Positions 1-9,087 of a stretch of 64,000 nt of DNA are shown in pieces. A program made the translations under genes and the position numbers. Position 1 is the stretch's first letter. Each line of letters begins with the position of its first letter. The stretch is from positions 372,001-436,000 of the forward strand of contig NZ_CP036282.1 in the NCBI RefSeq assembly GCF_006974105.1, given 5' to 3'. This DNA comes from Rhodoferax aquaticus (GTDB lineage: Bacteria; Pseudomonadota; Gammaproteobacteria; Burkholderiales; Burkholderiaceae_C). The notes beneath the pieces are model-generated. The model worked only from the letters and a program-made list of their open reading frames with translations, did not search any database and had not been told where the DNA came from.

Positions 1-404
1 GCTTGCGCGGGCCAGTGCTTGTGCGCATGGCCCAGGTTCTGGCCAATGCACTTGCCCATTTGCATGCCCAAGGTCTGCTGCATGGCGACTTGTATGCCCA
101 CAACCTGATGCTCAGTCCAGTGGGGGATGTGCTTTTGGGGGACTTTGGTGCTGCGTCGCCCACCGATGCTTTGCCAGCGCCGGTGGCGCAGCACTTACGC
201 GCCATGGACGTGCGGGCATTTGGCGTGCTCTTGGGTGAACTCCTAGCACGCTGCCAGGTGGGCAGTCTGGCCGTGAGTACTTTGCAAGCGCTGCAGACGG
301 TGCACCACGCGTGCATGGAGAGCGTTTGCGCAGCCCGTCCGCCCATGTCGGCCGTGGTTACGGCATTGGCGGCGTGTAATCCACACGGGGAGAATCCAGC
401 GTGA
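1..404 (+). CDS. Protein-kinase-like protein, C-terminal part (cut by window edge)
   Basis: The reading frame is open to the left edge, so only the last ~134 residues are present. It contains a kinase catalytic loop (HGDLYAHN, with the catalytic Asp and the metal-binding Asn) followed about 18 residues later by DFG. This is the C-lobe of a eukaryotic-type Ser/Thr kinase. The usual Lys two residues after the catalytic Asp is absent (HGDLYAHN against HRDLKxxN), so activity is uncertain. Kinases with this loop occur at the end of leucine-rich-repeat kinase proteins in proteobacteria; whether LRRs precede it cannot be seen here. The stop codon overlaps the GTG of the next small gene, which suggests translational coupling. 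Confidence 0.7.
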   Translation, partial: LRGPVLVRMAQVLANALAHLHAQGLLHGDLYAHNLMLSPVGDVLLGDFGAASPTDALPAPVAQHLRAMDVRAFGVLLGELLARCQVGSLAVSTLQALQTVHHACMESVCAARPPMSAVVTALAACNPHGENPA

Positions 405-640
405 CCGAGGTCGCGCTGCAAGAGGTGAACAGCCTCGTCTTTAGTGTGCACTTAGCGTCGGGTGAACACGTGGGCAACCTCAAAAAGATTGGGCAGGTGT
501 GGAAATTCAAGGCCATTGGGGTTGACGCCCACGGAGCCGTGCTGCCAGGTGGTGGGCCTTTGACCCTCAGCCATAACGTGACGGTAGACGCCCCTGATGC
601 GCAGGCCTTGGGGCGGCTACTGGGGCCACTGCAGCGCTAG
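401..640 (+). CDS. Small conserved hypothetical protein, 79 aa
   Basis: Starts with GTG inside a GTGA overlap with the stop of the kinase-like gene, so it is very probably translated as part of the same operon. The protein is soluble, without a signal peptide or membrane segment, and ends 43 bp before the psd start. I do not recognise a named domain. It has the look of a small beta-rich protein (alternating hydrophobic residues, several Gly). Function unknown; the coupling to a kinase is the only hint. Confidence 0.6.
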   Translation: MTEVALQEVNSLVFSVHLASGEHVGNLKKIGQVWKFKAIGVDAHGAVLPGGGPLTLSHNVTVDAPDAQALGRLLGPLQR

Positions 641-683
641 GTCCACTTACAATTCGCGCCACTTTCCACTCTGGTACGCCGCT

Positions 684-1526
684 ATGTCAGACCGCCTCGC
701 AGTTCTTCCCCAATACCTGTTGCCTAAACAAGCGCTCACTACCTTTGCAGGCAAGGTGGCCGGTGCCAAAGGTGGTCGTATGACCACGGCCCTGATCGAG
801 TGGTTCATCAAGCGGTACAAGGTCAACATGGCGGAAGCCGCCAATCCCGATCCCAGCAGCTACACGAGCTTCAATGAGTTCTTCACGCGTGCCTTAAAAG
901 AAGGCGCTAGGCCAATTGCCGACGCTGCGTTTGTGTGCCCCGTCGATGGGGCCATTAGCCAACTGGGCCCAATTGCCCATGACCAAATCTTTCAAGCCAA
1001 AGGGCACCACTACAGCACGACCGCCTTGGTGGGCGGCGACGCAGAGCTGGCGCGTCATTTTCAAGATGGCAGTTTTGCCACCATTTACCTCAGCCCGAGG
1101 GACTACCACCGCATCCATATGCCGTGTGACGGGGAACTGCGGCGCATGATTTATGTGCCCGGTGACTTGTTCTCAGTCAACCCCACGACTGCTAGAGGCG
1201 TGCCTGGACTCTTTGCCCGCAACGAGCGCGTGGTGTGCCTGTTTGACACGGCGCATGGTCCTATGGTGCTCACTTTGGTGGGGGCCACCATTGTCGGCAG
1301 CATGGCGACCACCTGGCATGGAGTCGTCAACCCGCCGCGCGGTGGGCAAATCAATGAGTGGCATTACGAGCCCGGTGCCGTGAATCTGAAAAAAGGCGAG
1401 GAAATGGGGCGCTTTTTGTTAGGGTCTACGGTGGTGCTTTTGTTTCCCAAGGGGAGCATCGCTTTCACTTCCCAGTGGGCCGAAGCCCTCCCCGTCAGTT
1501 TGGGAGAAGTGATGGGCAAAAAATAA
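684..1526 (+). CDS. psd: Phosphatidylserine decarboxylase proenzyme
   Basis: Decarboxylates phosphatidylserine to phosphatidylethanolamine at the inner membrane, the last step of PE synthesis. The 280-residue protein has the self-cleavage motif LGST at residues 246-249; cleavage between Gly247 and Ser248 would create the pyruvoyl cofactor on the small alpha chain. The conserved 'DYHRIHMP' segment of the family is present near residue 142. The ATG at 684 is chosen because upstream alternatives give a tail without similarity to the family. The length is typical of proteobacterial Psd. Confidence 0.95.
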   Translation: MSDRLAVLPQYLLPKQALTTFAGKVAGAKGGRMTTALIEWFIKRYKVNMAEAANPDPSSYTSFNEFFTRALKEGARPIADAAFVCPVDGAISQLGPIAHDQIFQAKGHHYSTTALVGGDAELARHFQDGSFATIYLSPRDYHRIHMPCDGELRRMIYVPGDLFSVNPTTARGVPGLFARNERVVCLFDTAHGPMVLTLVGATIVGSMATTWHGVVNPPRGGQINEWHYEPGAVNLKKGEEMGRFLLGSTVVLLFPKGSIAFTSQWAEALPVSLGEVMGKK

Positions 1527-1587
1527 CCGAAATGGAGTGAAATACGCTATTCTGAGGTCTTCATATTCGCAGTGTTGGAGTTGATAT

Positions 1588-3393
1588 ATGGATCTCCGCT
1601 CGAACGAGACTGACCCATCGGAGGACGATGGCGTTGGCCAAAGTTCCTCGCATAACTGGGCAGACCGCAGTGTCATCCAAGAAAAAAGTGGGCTCTGGGA
1701 ACGTGTCAAGGTGTCCTTCCAAACCCTAGGACGCAATCTTGGAGTGGCGCGCGCGCCAGGTGGCAAGTTGGATGCGCTGTCCTCTTCCGCGTTAGCGAAA
1801 GCCAAAAAAATCCCGATTCCCATGGCCGAAGGCATGTCGGTCAAGTCCAGCTTGCGCTTGGCGTTCGCCAGCGTGCTGGCGGGGGCATTCATTGTGGGGG
1901 CCTTCTCCATCGTTCAGATGGGTCGCCTAAATGCATCAACCCAAACCATTTACGAGCGCGAGTACACGGCAGGCCAAGCGACAGAGCAAATCCGAAGCTT
2001 TTTGTTGCGCGCCAGCCGGGCGCAGACGCAACTGCTCACGGCCACTACAGCAGGTGAACGTGACAGCCTAGGTAAAGACGTAGAAGCGGGCTTGGCTCAG
2101 ATCACTCAGCGCATGGAGTCCATTCAAAAATTGGACTTAGGTGCAGAGTCTCAAACGACTGAAAAGCAACTGACTGACGCTTTGGCTGTATGGGCCAAGC
2201 GCATGAAGGACTATGTGCAGTTGGTGAAAGAGCAGCCCTTGGACCTGATGCAGATGAGCCCGGATGTGCCATCGGCTGACGCGCGTTTGCTTAACGACAC
2301 GCGCAAGTTGGAAAAAATTGTCGATACCTTGGTGCAGCAGCAAGGAGAGTCCGCCCAAGCGACCATCGCTTCTGCGGCGCAAATCTATAGAACCTCATTG
2401 GCATGGGTAATAGGCATTACGCTGGCCTTGATTGCCTTGTCTTTGCTGATCAGTGAGTGGGTGACTTTGCGCCTGACCCGTCAGTTGGGGGGAGAGCCTG
2501 CGTATGCCAAGTCCATTGCCAGTGCCATTGCCCATGGCGATTTGCGCATGCAGATCAAGCTGGCCAAGAACGATGAGACCAGCTTGTTGTTTTCCTTGCA
2601 TGAAATGCAGTCGCAGTTGGCCGACACGATGGGTGAAATTGCCAGTCGATCCAATATGGTGGCCAACGCATCCCGTGAAATTTCTATGGGCAATTTGGAC
2701 CTGTCGCAGCGTACCGAGTTGCAGGCTACCTCTTTGGAAAAAACCAATGCCAGTGCTGCGCAGGTCACCGCCATTGCCAAGCGCAATGCCGAAAGCGCCG
2801 CCCATGCAGCCCAGTTGTCTGCCCAAGCCACACAGGCTGCCATGCATGGTGGTGAGGTGTTGGCCCAAGTCGTGATGACCATGGACCAAATCCGCAAAAG
2901 TACGGACGCCATCCACTCCAACATTGGGGCGATTCAAAGCATCGCATTTCAAACCAATATTCTGGCGCTCAATGCGGCTGTGGAGGCCGCCCATGCGGGT
3001 GACCAAGGCCGCGGCTTTGCCGTGGTGGCAGCGGAAGTGCGCCTGCTTGCCCAGCGCAGCGCCACCGCAGCCAAAGAAATTAGTGCATTGATTGAAGACT
3101 CCGCAGCGCATGTCAAAGACGGCGCGGCTTTGGCGGGTACCGCTGGCGCCACCATTGCTGAAATGGCCCAAACGGTGCAGCAGGTGAGCAACGTCATGGG
3201 TGATGTATCTGGTGCGTCACGTGAGCAAAGTGTGGGTATCGAAGAGATCAACCAAGCCATTTCCGACTTGGACCAAAGCACCCAACAGAATGCGGCTTTG
3301 GTTGAGCAGGCCGCCGCGGCCGCCCAATCGCTAGATGAGCAAGCCCAAGCGCTAGACGGTTTGGTTGGGCGCTTTGATTTGCACCCAAGCTAA
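1588..3393 (+). CDS. Methyl-accepting chemotaxis protein with N-terminal cytoplasmic extension
   Basis: 601 residues. A GGAG Shine-Dalgarno precedes the ATG, so the start looks real, yet about 85 polar residues come before the first membrane segment (about 89-109). A periplasmic four-helix type sensor region follows, then a second membrane segment (about 268-290), HAMP, and the MCP signalling domain. The hairpin tip reads [20 protein letters not shown]: the nearly invariant Arg and Glu of 'EAARAGE' are His and Asp here. It lacks the DWETF tail found on the other MCPs of the window. It stands alone, away from the MCP array at 14.5-22.2 kb. An internal start at Met79 would give a conventional MCP, so the extension needs proof. 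Confidence 0.9.
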   Translation: MDLRSNETDPSEDDGVGQSSSHNWADRSVIQEKSGLWERVKVSFQTLGRNLGVARAPGGKLDALSSSALAKAKKIPIPMAEGMSVKSSLRLAFASVLAGAFIVGAFSIVQMGRLNASTQTIYEREYTAGQATEQIRSFLLRASRAQTQLLTATTAGERDSLGKDVEAGLAQITQRMESIQKLDLGAESQTTEKQLTDALAVWAKRMKDYVQLVKEQPLDLMQMSPDVPSADARLLNDTRKLEKIVDTLVQQQGESAQATIASAAQIYRTSLAWVIGITLALIALSLLISEWVTLRLTRQLGGEPAYAKSIASAIAHGDLRMQIKLAKNDETSLLFSLHEMQSQLADTMGEIASRSNMVANASREISMGNLDLSQRTELQATSLEKTNASAAQVTAIAKRNAESAAHAAQLSAQATQAAMHGGEVLAQVVMTMDQIRKSTDAIHSNIGAIQSIAFQTNILALNAAVEAAHAGDQGRGFAVVAAEVRLLAQRSATAAKEISALIEDSAAHVKDGAALAGTAGATIAEMAQTVQQVSNVMGDVSGASREQSVGIEEINQAISDLDQSTQQNAALVEQAAAAAQSLDEQAQALDGLVGRFDLHPS

Positions 3394-3425
3394 GCCGTCT
3401 AGACGATAGGGGCCTTTCTCCGTGG

Positions 3426-4274
3426 CTACTTGAAGATCACGGTCTTGTGACCGTTGATCAACACACGGTGTTCACTGTGCCATTTCACCGCGCGGGCCAA
3501 CACCTGGCTTTCGGTGTCACGCCCCATGGCGGTGAGGTCTTCGATGGTTTTGCTGTGATCGGCCCGTGCTACGTCTTGTTCAATGATGGGGCCTTCGTCC
3601 AAGTCGGCCGTGACGTAGTGCGCGGTTGCCCCAATGAGTTTGACTCCACGATCATGGGCTTGGTAGTAAGGCTTGGCGCCTTTAAAGCTCGGAAGGAACG
3701 AGTGGTGGATGTTGATGGCGCGGCCAGACAGCTTTGCACACATGGCGTCACTCAAAACCTGCATGTAGCGCGCAAGGACGACCAGTTCCGCACCTTCAGC
3801 TTCAATAATTTCTAGTTGACGTGCTTCCACCTGGGCTTTGGTGGCCGCGGTAACGGGTAGGTGATGAAACGGCACGTTGTAGCTGGCGGCGAGTTGGTAA
3901 AACTCGCGGTGGTTGGAAATGATGGCCCGAATGTCTAGCGGCAGCAGACCACTTTTCCAGCGAAACAGCAAGTCGTTGAGGCAGTGACCTTCCTTGCTCA
4001 CCATCAGCACGGTGCGCATCGCCTGTGCGGTGGCATGCAAACTCCATTGCATTGCGAATGGGGCTGCGAATGTACCCAACTGGGTTTTAAGCTCTGCGTG
4101 GCTGTTTGCGCTGCAGCGAAACTGCACCCGCATAAAGAACAGGCCGGTATCCGGATCGTTGTACTGGGCGGCTTCTTCGATATTGCCGCCACGTTCCATC
4201 AGAAAGCCGGAAACTGCGTGGACAAGCCCTAGACGGTCAGGGCAAGAAAAGGTAAGGATGTAAGTCTGGCTCAT
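3426..4274 (-). CDS. purU: Formyltetrahydrofolate deformylase
   Basis: Hydrolyses 10-formyl-THF to THF and formate, balancing one-carbon pools and supplying formate to PurT. The 282-residue protein has an N-terminal ACT domain (about 5-80, starting YILTFSCPDRLGLVH) and a C-terminal formyltransferase domain with the INIHHSFLPSFKGAKPY core and 'DLDEGPII', which carry the Asn/His/Asp catalytic residues of the family. The length is typical. It is convergent with the upstream MCP gene, only 32 bp apart, without a clear hairpin between them. Confidence 0.95.
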   Translation of the reverse strand: MSQTYILTFSCPDRLGLVHAVSGFLMERGGNIEEAAQYNDPDTGLFFMRVQFRCSANSHAELKTQLGTFAAPFAMQWSLHATAQAMRTVLMVSKEGHCLNDLLFRWKSGLLPLDIRAIISNHREFYQLAASYNVPFHHLPVTAATKAQVEARQLEIIEAEGAELVVLARYMQVLSDAMCAKLSGRAINIHHSFLPSFKGAKPYYQAHDRGVKLIGATAHYVTADLDEGPIIEQDVARADHSKTIEDLTAMGRDTESQVLARAVKWHSEHRVLINGHKTVIFK

Positions 4275-4325
4275 GGTGCCGACATTGTCGCAGCAAGCCG
4301 AGCCAGACCCGCCCAGAACGGGCTC

Positions 4326-4667
4326 TTAGTGCACGATAACGGGGTTCTGCGCCAACTCGGCGTACTGCTCCAGGGTGTCTTCCACTTCCTCTTGGGTGGG
4401 CGTGTTCACTTGCCAAGCTACGATGTGCTGCTGGAACAGTTCGGCCCACGAACCGTCCAAATACACCTCTTTGCCGTTGCGCTTGTCCACAATTTCAAAG
4501 CCGTGGCGCGCCAACATGGGTACACCGCGAGGGTATTTGTCTGATTTTTCGGCGCTGAGAGTGGTCACGCCCTGTATCGGAGCGTTGGATTGGCCCAAGC
4601 CATCTGCCTCGGCGTTGGCCAGCATATGGGTCACAGAGAAGGTTTCGGAATCGTAAAGCGTGTGCAT
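4326..4667 (-). CDS. DUF3567 family protein
   Basis: 113 residues when started at the ATG at 4667 (MHTLYDSETF). The longer reading from 4724 adds 19 residues without the family look. The protein ends in a 'YAELAQNPVIVH'-like tail, characteristic of small betaproteobacterial DUF3567 proteins that I recall from this family. No membrane segment; probably cytosolic. It lies directly upstream of purU on the same strand with 51 bp between. Function unknown. Confidence 0.7.
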   Translation of the reverse strand: MHTLYDSETFSVTHMLANAEADGLGQSNAPIQGVTTLSAEKSDKYPRGVPMLARHGFEIVDKRNGKEVYLDGSWAELFQQHIVAWQVNTPTQEEVEDTLEQYAELAQNPVIVH

Positions 4668-4757
4668 GGCAAAAAATATAACGGGGTTTTGCAGTGCAAT
4701 TGGAGCCTTTAGCTCTGGTTTCAAGGGTATCAGGTTTTGCTGCCCTTGCGTAAACCT

Positions 4758-5843
4758 TTACGGAGTTTCAGAAGAACGCCACACTTGGTCAAGCACATTG
4801 CCATTGGCCTCGGTGATGCGAATATGGACTGGCAAGTACGACATCGTGGGCGCCAGCCAGACTTCTACTTTTTGGCCGTAATCACCCACCGGATCCCGCA
4901 GGAGCTTGATGGCGTTGAAATTGCCGCTAGGCAAGCTGATGGGCTCTAGAGCAGCGACTTTAAATCTCCAGGTTTCAGCGGCACGTGCATCTACGGTTTG
5001 GAAGGCAAAGCTGCTCCCTGCAGGAAAACGCTCGGGTTCACCGCCAAACATGGCCGCCAGCTGGATGAAGACGCTGGCCCGGTCTTGGGCTCCCGCTTCA
5101 ATAGGAATGTCGGGGGTGTTGGCGCTGAAGACGACTTGGCCCCTTTCTCGGACAAAGTGAGCCGCTTGCTCTGACCTCACTTTGTCGCCAAAGCGGGTTG
5201 GCTCCAAGCCTTGCGCGCTGAGTTCGCCTTTGCTTGTGAGCGTTCTCGACACCAGTACATTTCCCCATTTCAGTCGGGCTTCATAAAACTTACCGTCCTG
5301 AACCCAGCGCAACTCCCCATTGGCAGCGATGGGAAACCCATTCATATTGGCTTTGACGTCGTAGTTAAGCTGCACTGAACCTGGAAACAAAAACCGGTGC
5401 GTGCTGACTTGGCTATGCATGGCTTGGGTGTTGGCAATTGGTTCTGGTTCAGGCTTTGGCGGTAACGGCACTGCCGCCGCCAACACCTCAGCAGGCAAGG
5501 GGTCATTGCTGGGTGGCGTCACAAGTGCAGTGGGTGGTGCCTCGGGGACCTGAGGACTCTGAATGGTTGGCGCTTGACTTGCTGCATGCCTCTCAGCCGC
5601 TGAAGATGAAGGCCTAGGCGATGGAATTGCAGTCGCCTTGGGGCTGACGGATGCCTGTGGCTTGGCCTCGCCAAAAGCTACGCTGCGCGTTGTAAATGTG
5701 AGTTTTGTATTCTTGTCCTTGTCTTCGAATGCGGGCATGAGATGCCAAGCCGAAGGTGGGTTCTGAAGGACCCACCCGTGGGCCAGCAGCACGGTGCCCA
5801 GCACCATTGCGATGCGAGGCCAATCGCTACGAAAGATAGGCAT
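4758..5843 (-). CDS. DUF3108 domain protein, membrane-anchored or exported
   Basis: 361 residues from the ATG at 5843. A short basic N-terminus and hydrophobic stretch (about residues 7-25) form a signal anchor. A Pro/Ser/Ala-rich low-complexity linker (about 70-135) follows, then a C-terminal beta-rich region (about 145-355) resembling DUF3108, a periplasmic domain found widely in proteobacteria. This layout suggests a periplasmic domain on a flexible stalk. It is divergent from the FAH-family gene at 5948, with a 104-bp shared promoter region. Biochemical role unknown. Confidence 0.7.
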   Translation of the reverse strand: MPIFRSDWPRIAMVLGTVLLAHGWVLQNPPSAWHLMPAFEDKDKNTKLTFTTRSVAFGEAKPQASVSPKATAIPSPRPSSSAAERHAASQAPTIQSPQVPEAPPTALVTPPSNDPLPAEVLAAAVPLPPKPEPEPIANTQAMHSQVSTHRFLFPGSVQLNYDVKANMNGFPIAANGELRWVQDGKFYEARLKWGNVLVSRTLTSKGELSAQGLEPTRFGDKVRSEQAAHFVRERGQVVFSANTPDIPIEAGAQDRASVFIQLAAMFGGEPERFPAGSSFAFQTVDARAAETWRFKVAALEPISLPSGNFNAIKLLRDPVGDYGQKVEVWLAPTMSYLPVHIRITEANGNVLDQVWRSSETP

Positions 5844-5947
5844 GGTGTTGCTTAGGGGGATGAGTTTGGCATTACGAGTCAAGGTGGTTCGCACAGTACG
5901 TGCCACGCTACAACGCAGCCAGTCTAATTCAGAGCGACAATTCCGCC

Positions 5948-6958
5948 ATGAAATTTGCAACTTACAAAGATGGATCGCGCGATGGCCAATTGGTGGTCGT
6001 GTCACGTGACCTAAGCGTCGCCCAATATGCCTCAAATATTGCCAATCGCTTGCAGCAAGTGCTCGACGATTGGAACTACCTATCGCCGCAGTTGCAAGAG
6101 CTGTATGAGGCGCTGAACGCAGGGCGCGCGCGCCACGCTTTTGCGTTCGACCCTACGCAATGCATGGCACCCCTGCCTCGCGCCTACCAATGGGCCGATG
6201 GTTCAGCCTATCTCAACCATGTGGAGTTGGTGCGCAAGGCGCGCGGCGCCGAAGTGCCGGAGAGTTTCTATACCGATCCCTTGATGTACCAAGGCGGCAG
6301 TGATGACTTGCAAGGCGCTTGCGCGCCTATCGTGTGTGCCAGCGAAGAACAGGGCTTGGACTTTGAAGCCGAAGTGGCCGTGATCACGGGTGATGTGCCC
6401 ATGGGCAGCGCGCCAGACCGCGCGCTGGATGCCATTCGCTTGCTCATGTTGGTCAACGATGTCAGCTTGCGCAACGTGATTCCGGCAGAGTTAGCCAAGG
6501 GGTTTGGCTTTGTCCAAAGCAAACCGGCCACCGCCTTTAGCCCTGTTGCCATTACGCCAGACGAGCTGGGTGAAGCGTGGATCAAGGGCCGCGTCCATCT
6601 GACCTTGCAAAGCACTTGGAATGGCCGCAAAGTGGGCATGTGCGATGCCGGACCGGAGATGACGTTTCATTTCGGTCAGCTCATTGCCCATCTGGCCAAG
6701 ACGCGCAATGTGCGCGCGGGCTCCATCATCGGGTCGGGCACGGTCAGCAACAAAGGCGTGGAAAAAAAGTCCCGCACCGATTGGTCCAAAGGCTATAGCT
6801 GCATCGCCGAGAAGCGTGCGATGGAAACGATTCAAGATGGGCAGCCCAGTACCGAGTACATGAAATACGGTGACACCATTCGCATCGAAATGAAAGGCCG
6901 CGATGGGCAGTCCTTGTTCGGCGCGATTGAGCAAGAAGTGGTGCCAGTCACGCCGTAA
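5948..6958 (+). CDS. Fumarylacetoacetate hydrolase family protein
   Basis: 336 residues. The N-terminal part matches the FAA-hydrolase N-terminal domain seen in bacterial homologues, and the C-terminal catalytic fold has 'FEAEVAVITGD' (metal-binding Glu) and 'GSIIGSGTVSNKG' as in fumarylacetoacetase. The likely reaction is hydrolysis of a beta-diketone such as fumarylacetoacetate in tyrosine catabolism, but the family is broad and no other catabolic gene is adjacent. The ATG at 5948 is preferred because upstream codons have no family likeness. Confidence 0.8.
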   Translation: MKFATYKDGSRDGQLVVVSRDLSVAQYASNIANRLQQVLDDWNYLSPQLQELYEALNAGRARHAFAFDPTQCMAPLPRAYQWADGSAYLNHVELVRKARGAEVPESFYTDPLMYQGGSDDLQGACAPIVCASEEQGLDFEAEVAVITGDVPMGSAPDRALDAIRLLMLVNDVSLRNVIPAELAKGFGFVQSKPATAFSPVAITPDELGEAWIKGRVHLTLQSTWNGRKVGMCDAGPEMTFHFGQLIAHLAKTRNVRAGSIIGSGTVSNKGVEKKSRTDWSKGYSCIAEKRAMETIQDGQPSTEYMKYGDTIRIEMKGRDGQSLFGAIEQEVVPVTP

Positions 6959-6991
6959 ACACGGGTCTGTGCAGCGGGTCTGAGGCGTTTC

Positions 6992-7597
6992 TCAGGTTCG
7001 CATTAACTGCATGATGAAGGTCTTGGCTCCGCGCAACATCATTTCAATGGCAACTGACACCAGCACCAAGCCCATCAAACGCTCTGCGGCAATGACCAAG
7101 CGGTCCCCGATGACCCGTTGAATCCGCTCGGCGGACACCAATACAACCGCACTGATGAGCATGGTGACGCACAGCGCACCAATCCATTCCAAACGTTTAT
7201 CGGGTTGTTGGGACACCAGCAGCAATACCGTGGCCAAGGCGGACGGCCCCGCCACTGCAGGGATGGCCAGTGGCACGATGAGCGGCTCGGTCATGATTTC
7301 GCTCTCGGCCGTAGCGGCAGGAGGAAACACCATGCGCAGCGCGATCAAGAACAGAATCACACCGCCACCAATTTGCAAGGACAACTCGCTCAAGTTCATC
7401 ACCCGCAAAAAGCTCTCACCCACAAACATAAAAGTGAGCAAGAGCGCAAAGGCAATCAAGATCTCGCGCAAGATGACCCGGGGCCTGCGCTCAGGCGGCA
7501 CATGCTTAAGGGCATTCGCAAAAATGGGGATGTTGCCAATCGGGTCGGTAATCAGTACCAACAAAATGGTGGCAGACCAAAACGTGTAGTTCATCAT
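6992..7597 (-). CDS. MarC family integral membrane protein
   Basis: 201 residues with six hydrophobic segments and the family's 'LLVLITDPIGNIPIF' start and 'PLAIPAVAGPSAL' central motif (MarC/YhgN type). Located in the inner membrane. The family was named from the mar locus, but its transport role has not been settled. It is convergent with the FAH-family gene (33 bp apart). Confidence 0.85.
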   Translation of the reverse strand: MMNYTFWSATILLVLITDPIGNIPIFANALKHVPPERRPRVILREILIAFALLLTFMFVGESFLRVMNLSELSLQIGGGVILFLIALRMVFPPAATAESEIMTEPLIVPLAIPAVAGPSALATVLLLVSQQPDKRLEWIGALCVTMLISAVVLVSAERIQRVIGDRLVIAAERLMGLVLVSVAIEMMLRGAKTFIMQLMRT

Positions 7598-7636
7598 GGG
7601 AAAAGTCTCTCGCTCTAAAGCAATAGTGCCAAGCGC

Positions 7637-8050
7637 CTATTGGGAATACACCGTGTGCAAAGATCGAAAGCCTTTGACCTCAATGGGGTTGCCAAACGGG
7701 TCCAAAAAGAACATGGTCCATTGCTCGCCGGGTTCATTGGCAAATCGCACTTGGGGCTTGAGCACGAATTCGACTTTGGCCGCAGTCAATCGGTCGGCCA
7801 GTGCCTGCCAGTCCGGTAGGGCCAAGATGACGCCAAAGTGCGGCATAGGCACCAAATGCTCGCCCACGTGGCCGGTGTTGGCGGTCTTGAAGGGCTCACC
7901 CAAATGCAAGGAAATTTGGTGCGAGAAAAAGTCAAAGTCGACCCAGGTGTCGGTGCTGCGTCCTTCCATGCAACCCAGCACGCCGCCATAAAACTGGCGG
8001 GCAAGTTGGAGGTCTGTGACGTTAAAGGCGAGGTGAAATAGGCTGCGCAT
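7637..8050 (-). CDS. VOC family (glyoxalase-fold) protein
   Basis: 137 residues comprising two beta-alpha-beta-beta-beta units of the vicinal-oxygen-chelate fold. It begins 'LFHLAFNVTDLQLARQFYGG' and ends with 'FFLDPFGNPIEVKGF', which carry the usual metal-ligand His and Glu. Substrate unknown: the fold serves glyoxalases, dioxygenases and antibiotic-binding proteins. It lies 18 bp downstream of the dksA-like gene on the same strand and may be co-transcribed with it. Confidence 0.8.
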   Translation of the reverse strand: MRSLFHLAFNVTDLQLARQFYGGVLGCMEGRSTDTWVDFDFFSHQISLHLGEPFKTANTGHVGEHLVPMPHFGVILALPDWQALADRLTAAKVEFVLKPQVRFANEPGEQWTMFFLDPFGNPIEVKGFRSLHTVYSQ

Positions 8051-8068
8051 CCTCGCAGAATACCAGCC

Positions 8069-8428
8069 TCAGGCAAGCTCGCTTTTTTCTTGGCAGTGGA
8101 TGCAGCGCGCGGCCTCCGGGGCCACGGCCAAGCGTCCGGCTTTGATGGCTACGCCACAGTCAATGCACTGTCCATAAGTACCTGCCGCCAAGCGCTCTAG
8201 GGCTTGGTCTATGGCCATGAGTTCTTGGGTTTCATGGGCGTCCAAGGCGAACTCAATGTCGCGCTCCGTAGCCACTTGGGCGCTAGAGTCTTCGCGGCCC
8301 GCAAAGTGCGCAGTCGAAGCTTCGGCCCGCCCTATCGCCCCGCCACGCAGCGACTCCAATTGCGCCAGCAGCGTCGCACGCTTTTGCAGCAGCAGGGTTT
8401 GTGCCATGGGATAGGTGGTAGTGGACAT
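8069..8428 (-). CDS. DksA/TraR-type zinc-finger protein
   Basis: 119 residues from the internal ATG at 8428 (MSTTTYPMAQT); a TTG at 8500 would add 24 residues but overlaps the FNR-type box. It has an N-terminal helical part and a C-terminal C4 zinc finger (CIDCG...CIHCQ with 17 residues between the pairs), as in DksA/TraR proteins that act in the RNA polymerase secondary channel. The coiled-coil tip is short compared with true DksA, so this is more likely a DksA-like paralogue. It shares its upstream region with the divergent copper cluster. Confidence 0.8.
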   Translation of the reverse strand: MSTTTYPMAQTLLLQKRATLLAQLESLRGGAIGRAEASTAHFAGREDSSAQVATERDIEFALDAHETQELMAIDQALERLAAGTYGQCIDCGVAIKAGRLAVAPEAARCIHCQEKSELA

Positions 8429-8486
8429 AGGGGAAGAAGTGGGTTGAGTGATGCCTCCATGATGGGCGCAGCCCTTGGTTTTTGCG

Positions 8487-8500
8487 TTGATGTAGATCAA
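8487..8500. promoter_or_regulatory. FNR/ANR-type binding site (perfect palindrome)
   Basis: The sequence is TTGAT-GTAG-ATCAA, a perfect match to the FNR/ANR consensus TTGAT-N4-ATCAA. It lies between the divergent dksA-like gene (start 8428) and the copper cluster (first start 8553), about 53-60 bp from either start codon, a workable activator position for both. A -10-like GATAAT lies at about 8540-8546 towards the copper cluster. Match to consensus is seen; oxygen regulation is inferred. Confidence 0.7.
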
Positions 8501-8552
8501 TCACGCCGTCCGTTCCAGGCTGGCTGTGCGCATATGGGCGATAATTCCGCCC

Positions 8553-8921
8553 ATGTCCACGCTTCAAACTTTCCGCAACGCACGCCTGCTGGTTCGCAGC
8601 GTGCTGGCGTGGTTTGTCTTGTCGGTGGGCATTGCCATTGCAGCCCCCGTGGTGCAGCCGCAGTCTTTGACCTTGGTGTGCTCTGCCGCCGGTGAGGTCA
8701 AGCTGTTAGTCAGCGGGGAGGATGGCACCGCAACCACGATGGGCGCGCACACCCTAGACTGTGTGATGTGTTTGGCGCTCAGCGCGCCACCGCCACTGGC
8801 CAAGCCCGTGGCGGAAACTGCCCCGGCCTTGTCTTACGCATGGGCGCGCCAGCAGGCCCGCCCTGAAGTGTGGCGCACAGCGTCGCCACTGCCCGCACGC
8901 GGGCCACCCTCCCTCACCTGA
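8553..8921 (+). CDS. DUF2946-like exported small protein
   Basis: 122 residues. The ATG at 8553 is followed by a hydrophobic signal/anchor segment (about residues 12-32) ending at 'IAIAAPVV'. The rest is short and Ala/Pro-rich with one 'CVMC' (CxxC) pair and an earlier single Cys, resembling DUF2946 proteins that accompany copper and TonB genes in betaproteobacteria. First gene of the copper-related run. The CxxC may bind metal, but this is inferred. Confidence 0.6.
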   Translation: MSTLQTFRNARLLVRSVLAWFVLSVGIAIAAPVVQPQSLTLVCSAAGEVKLLVSGEDGTATTMGAHTLDCVMCLALSAPPPLAKPVAETAPALSYAWARQQARPEVWRTASPLPARGPPSLT

Positions 8922-9087
8922 TTTTTAGCCCTGCTGCGCCTGTACGCGGCGCCTTGGGGCTTACGCACGCAATACACGTTGGGTACTTGCGCACGCCTTG
9001 GCGCTTGCCGCAAGTTATTGGCCTCACTGGATCGCCGCACACCGCGTGCGATGGCTGGGCCAAGACGTGGTGGCGTCCTATTTTTTC

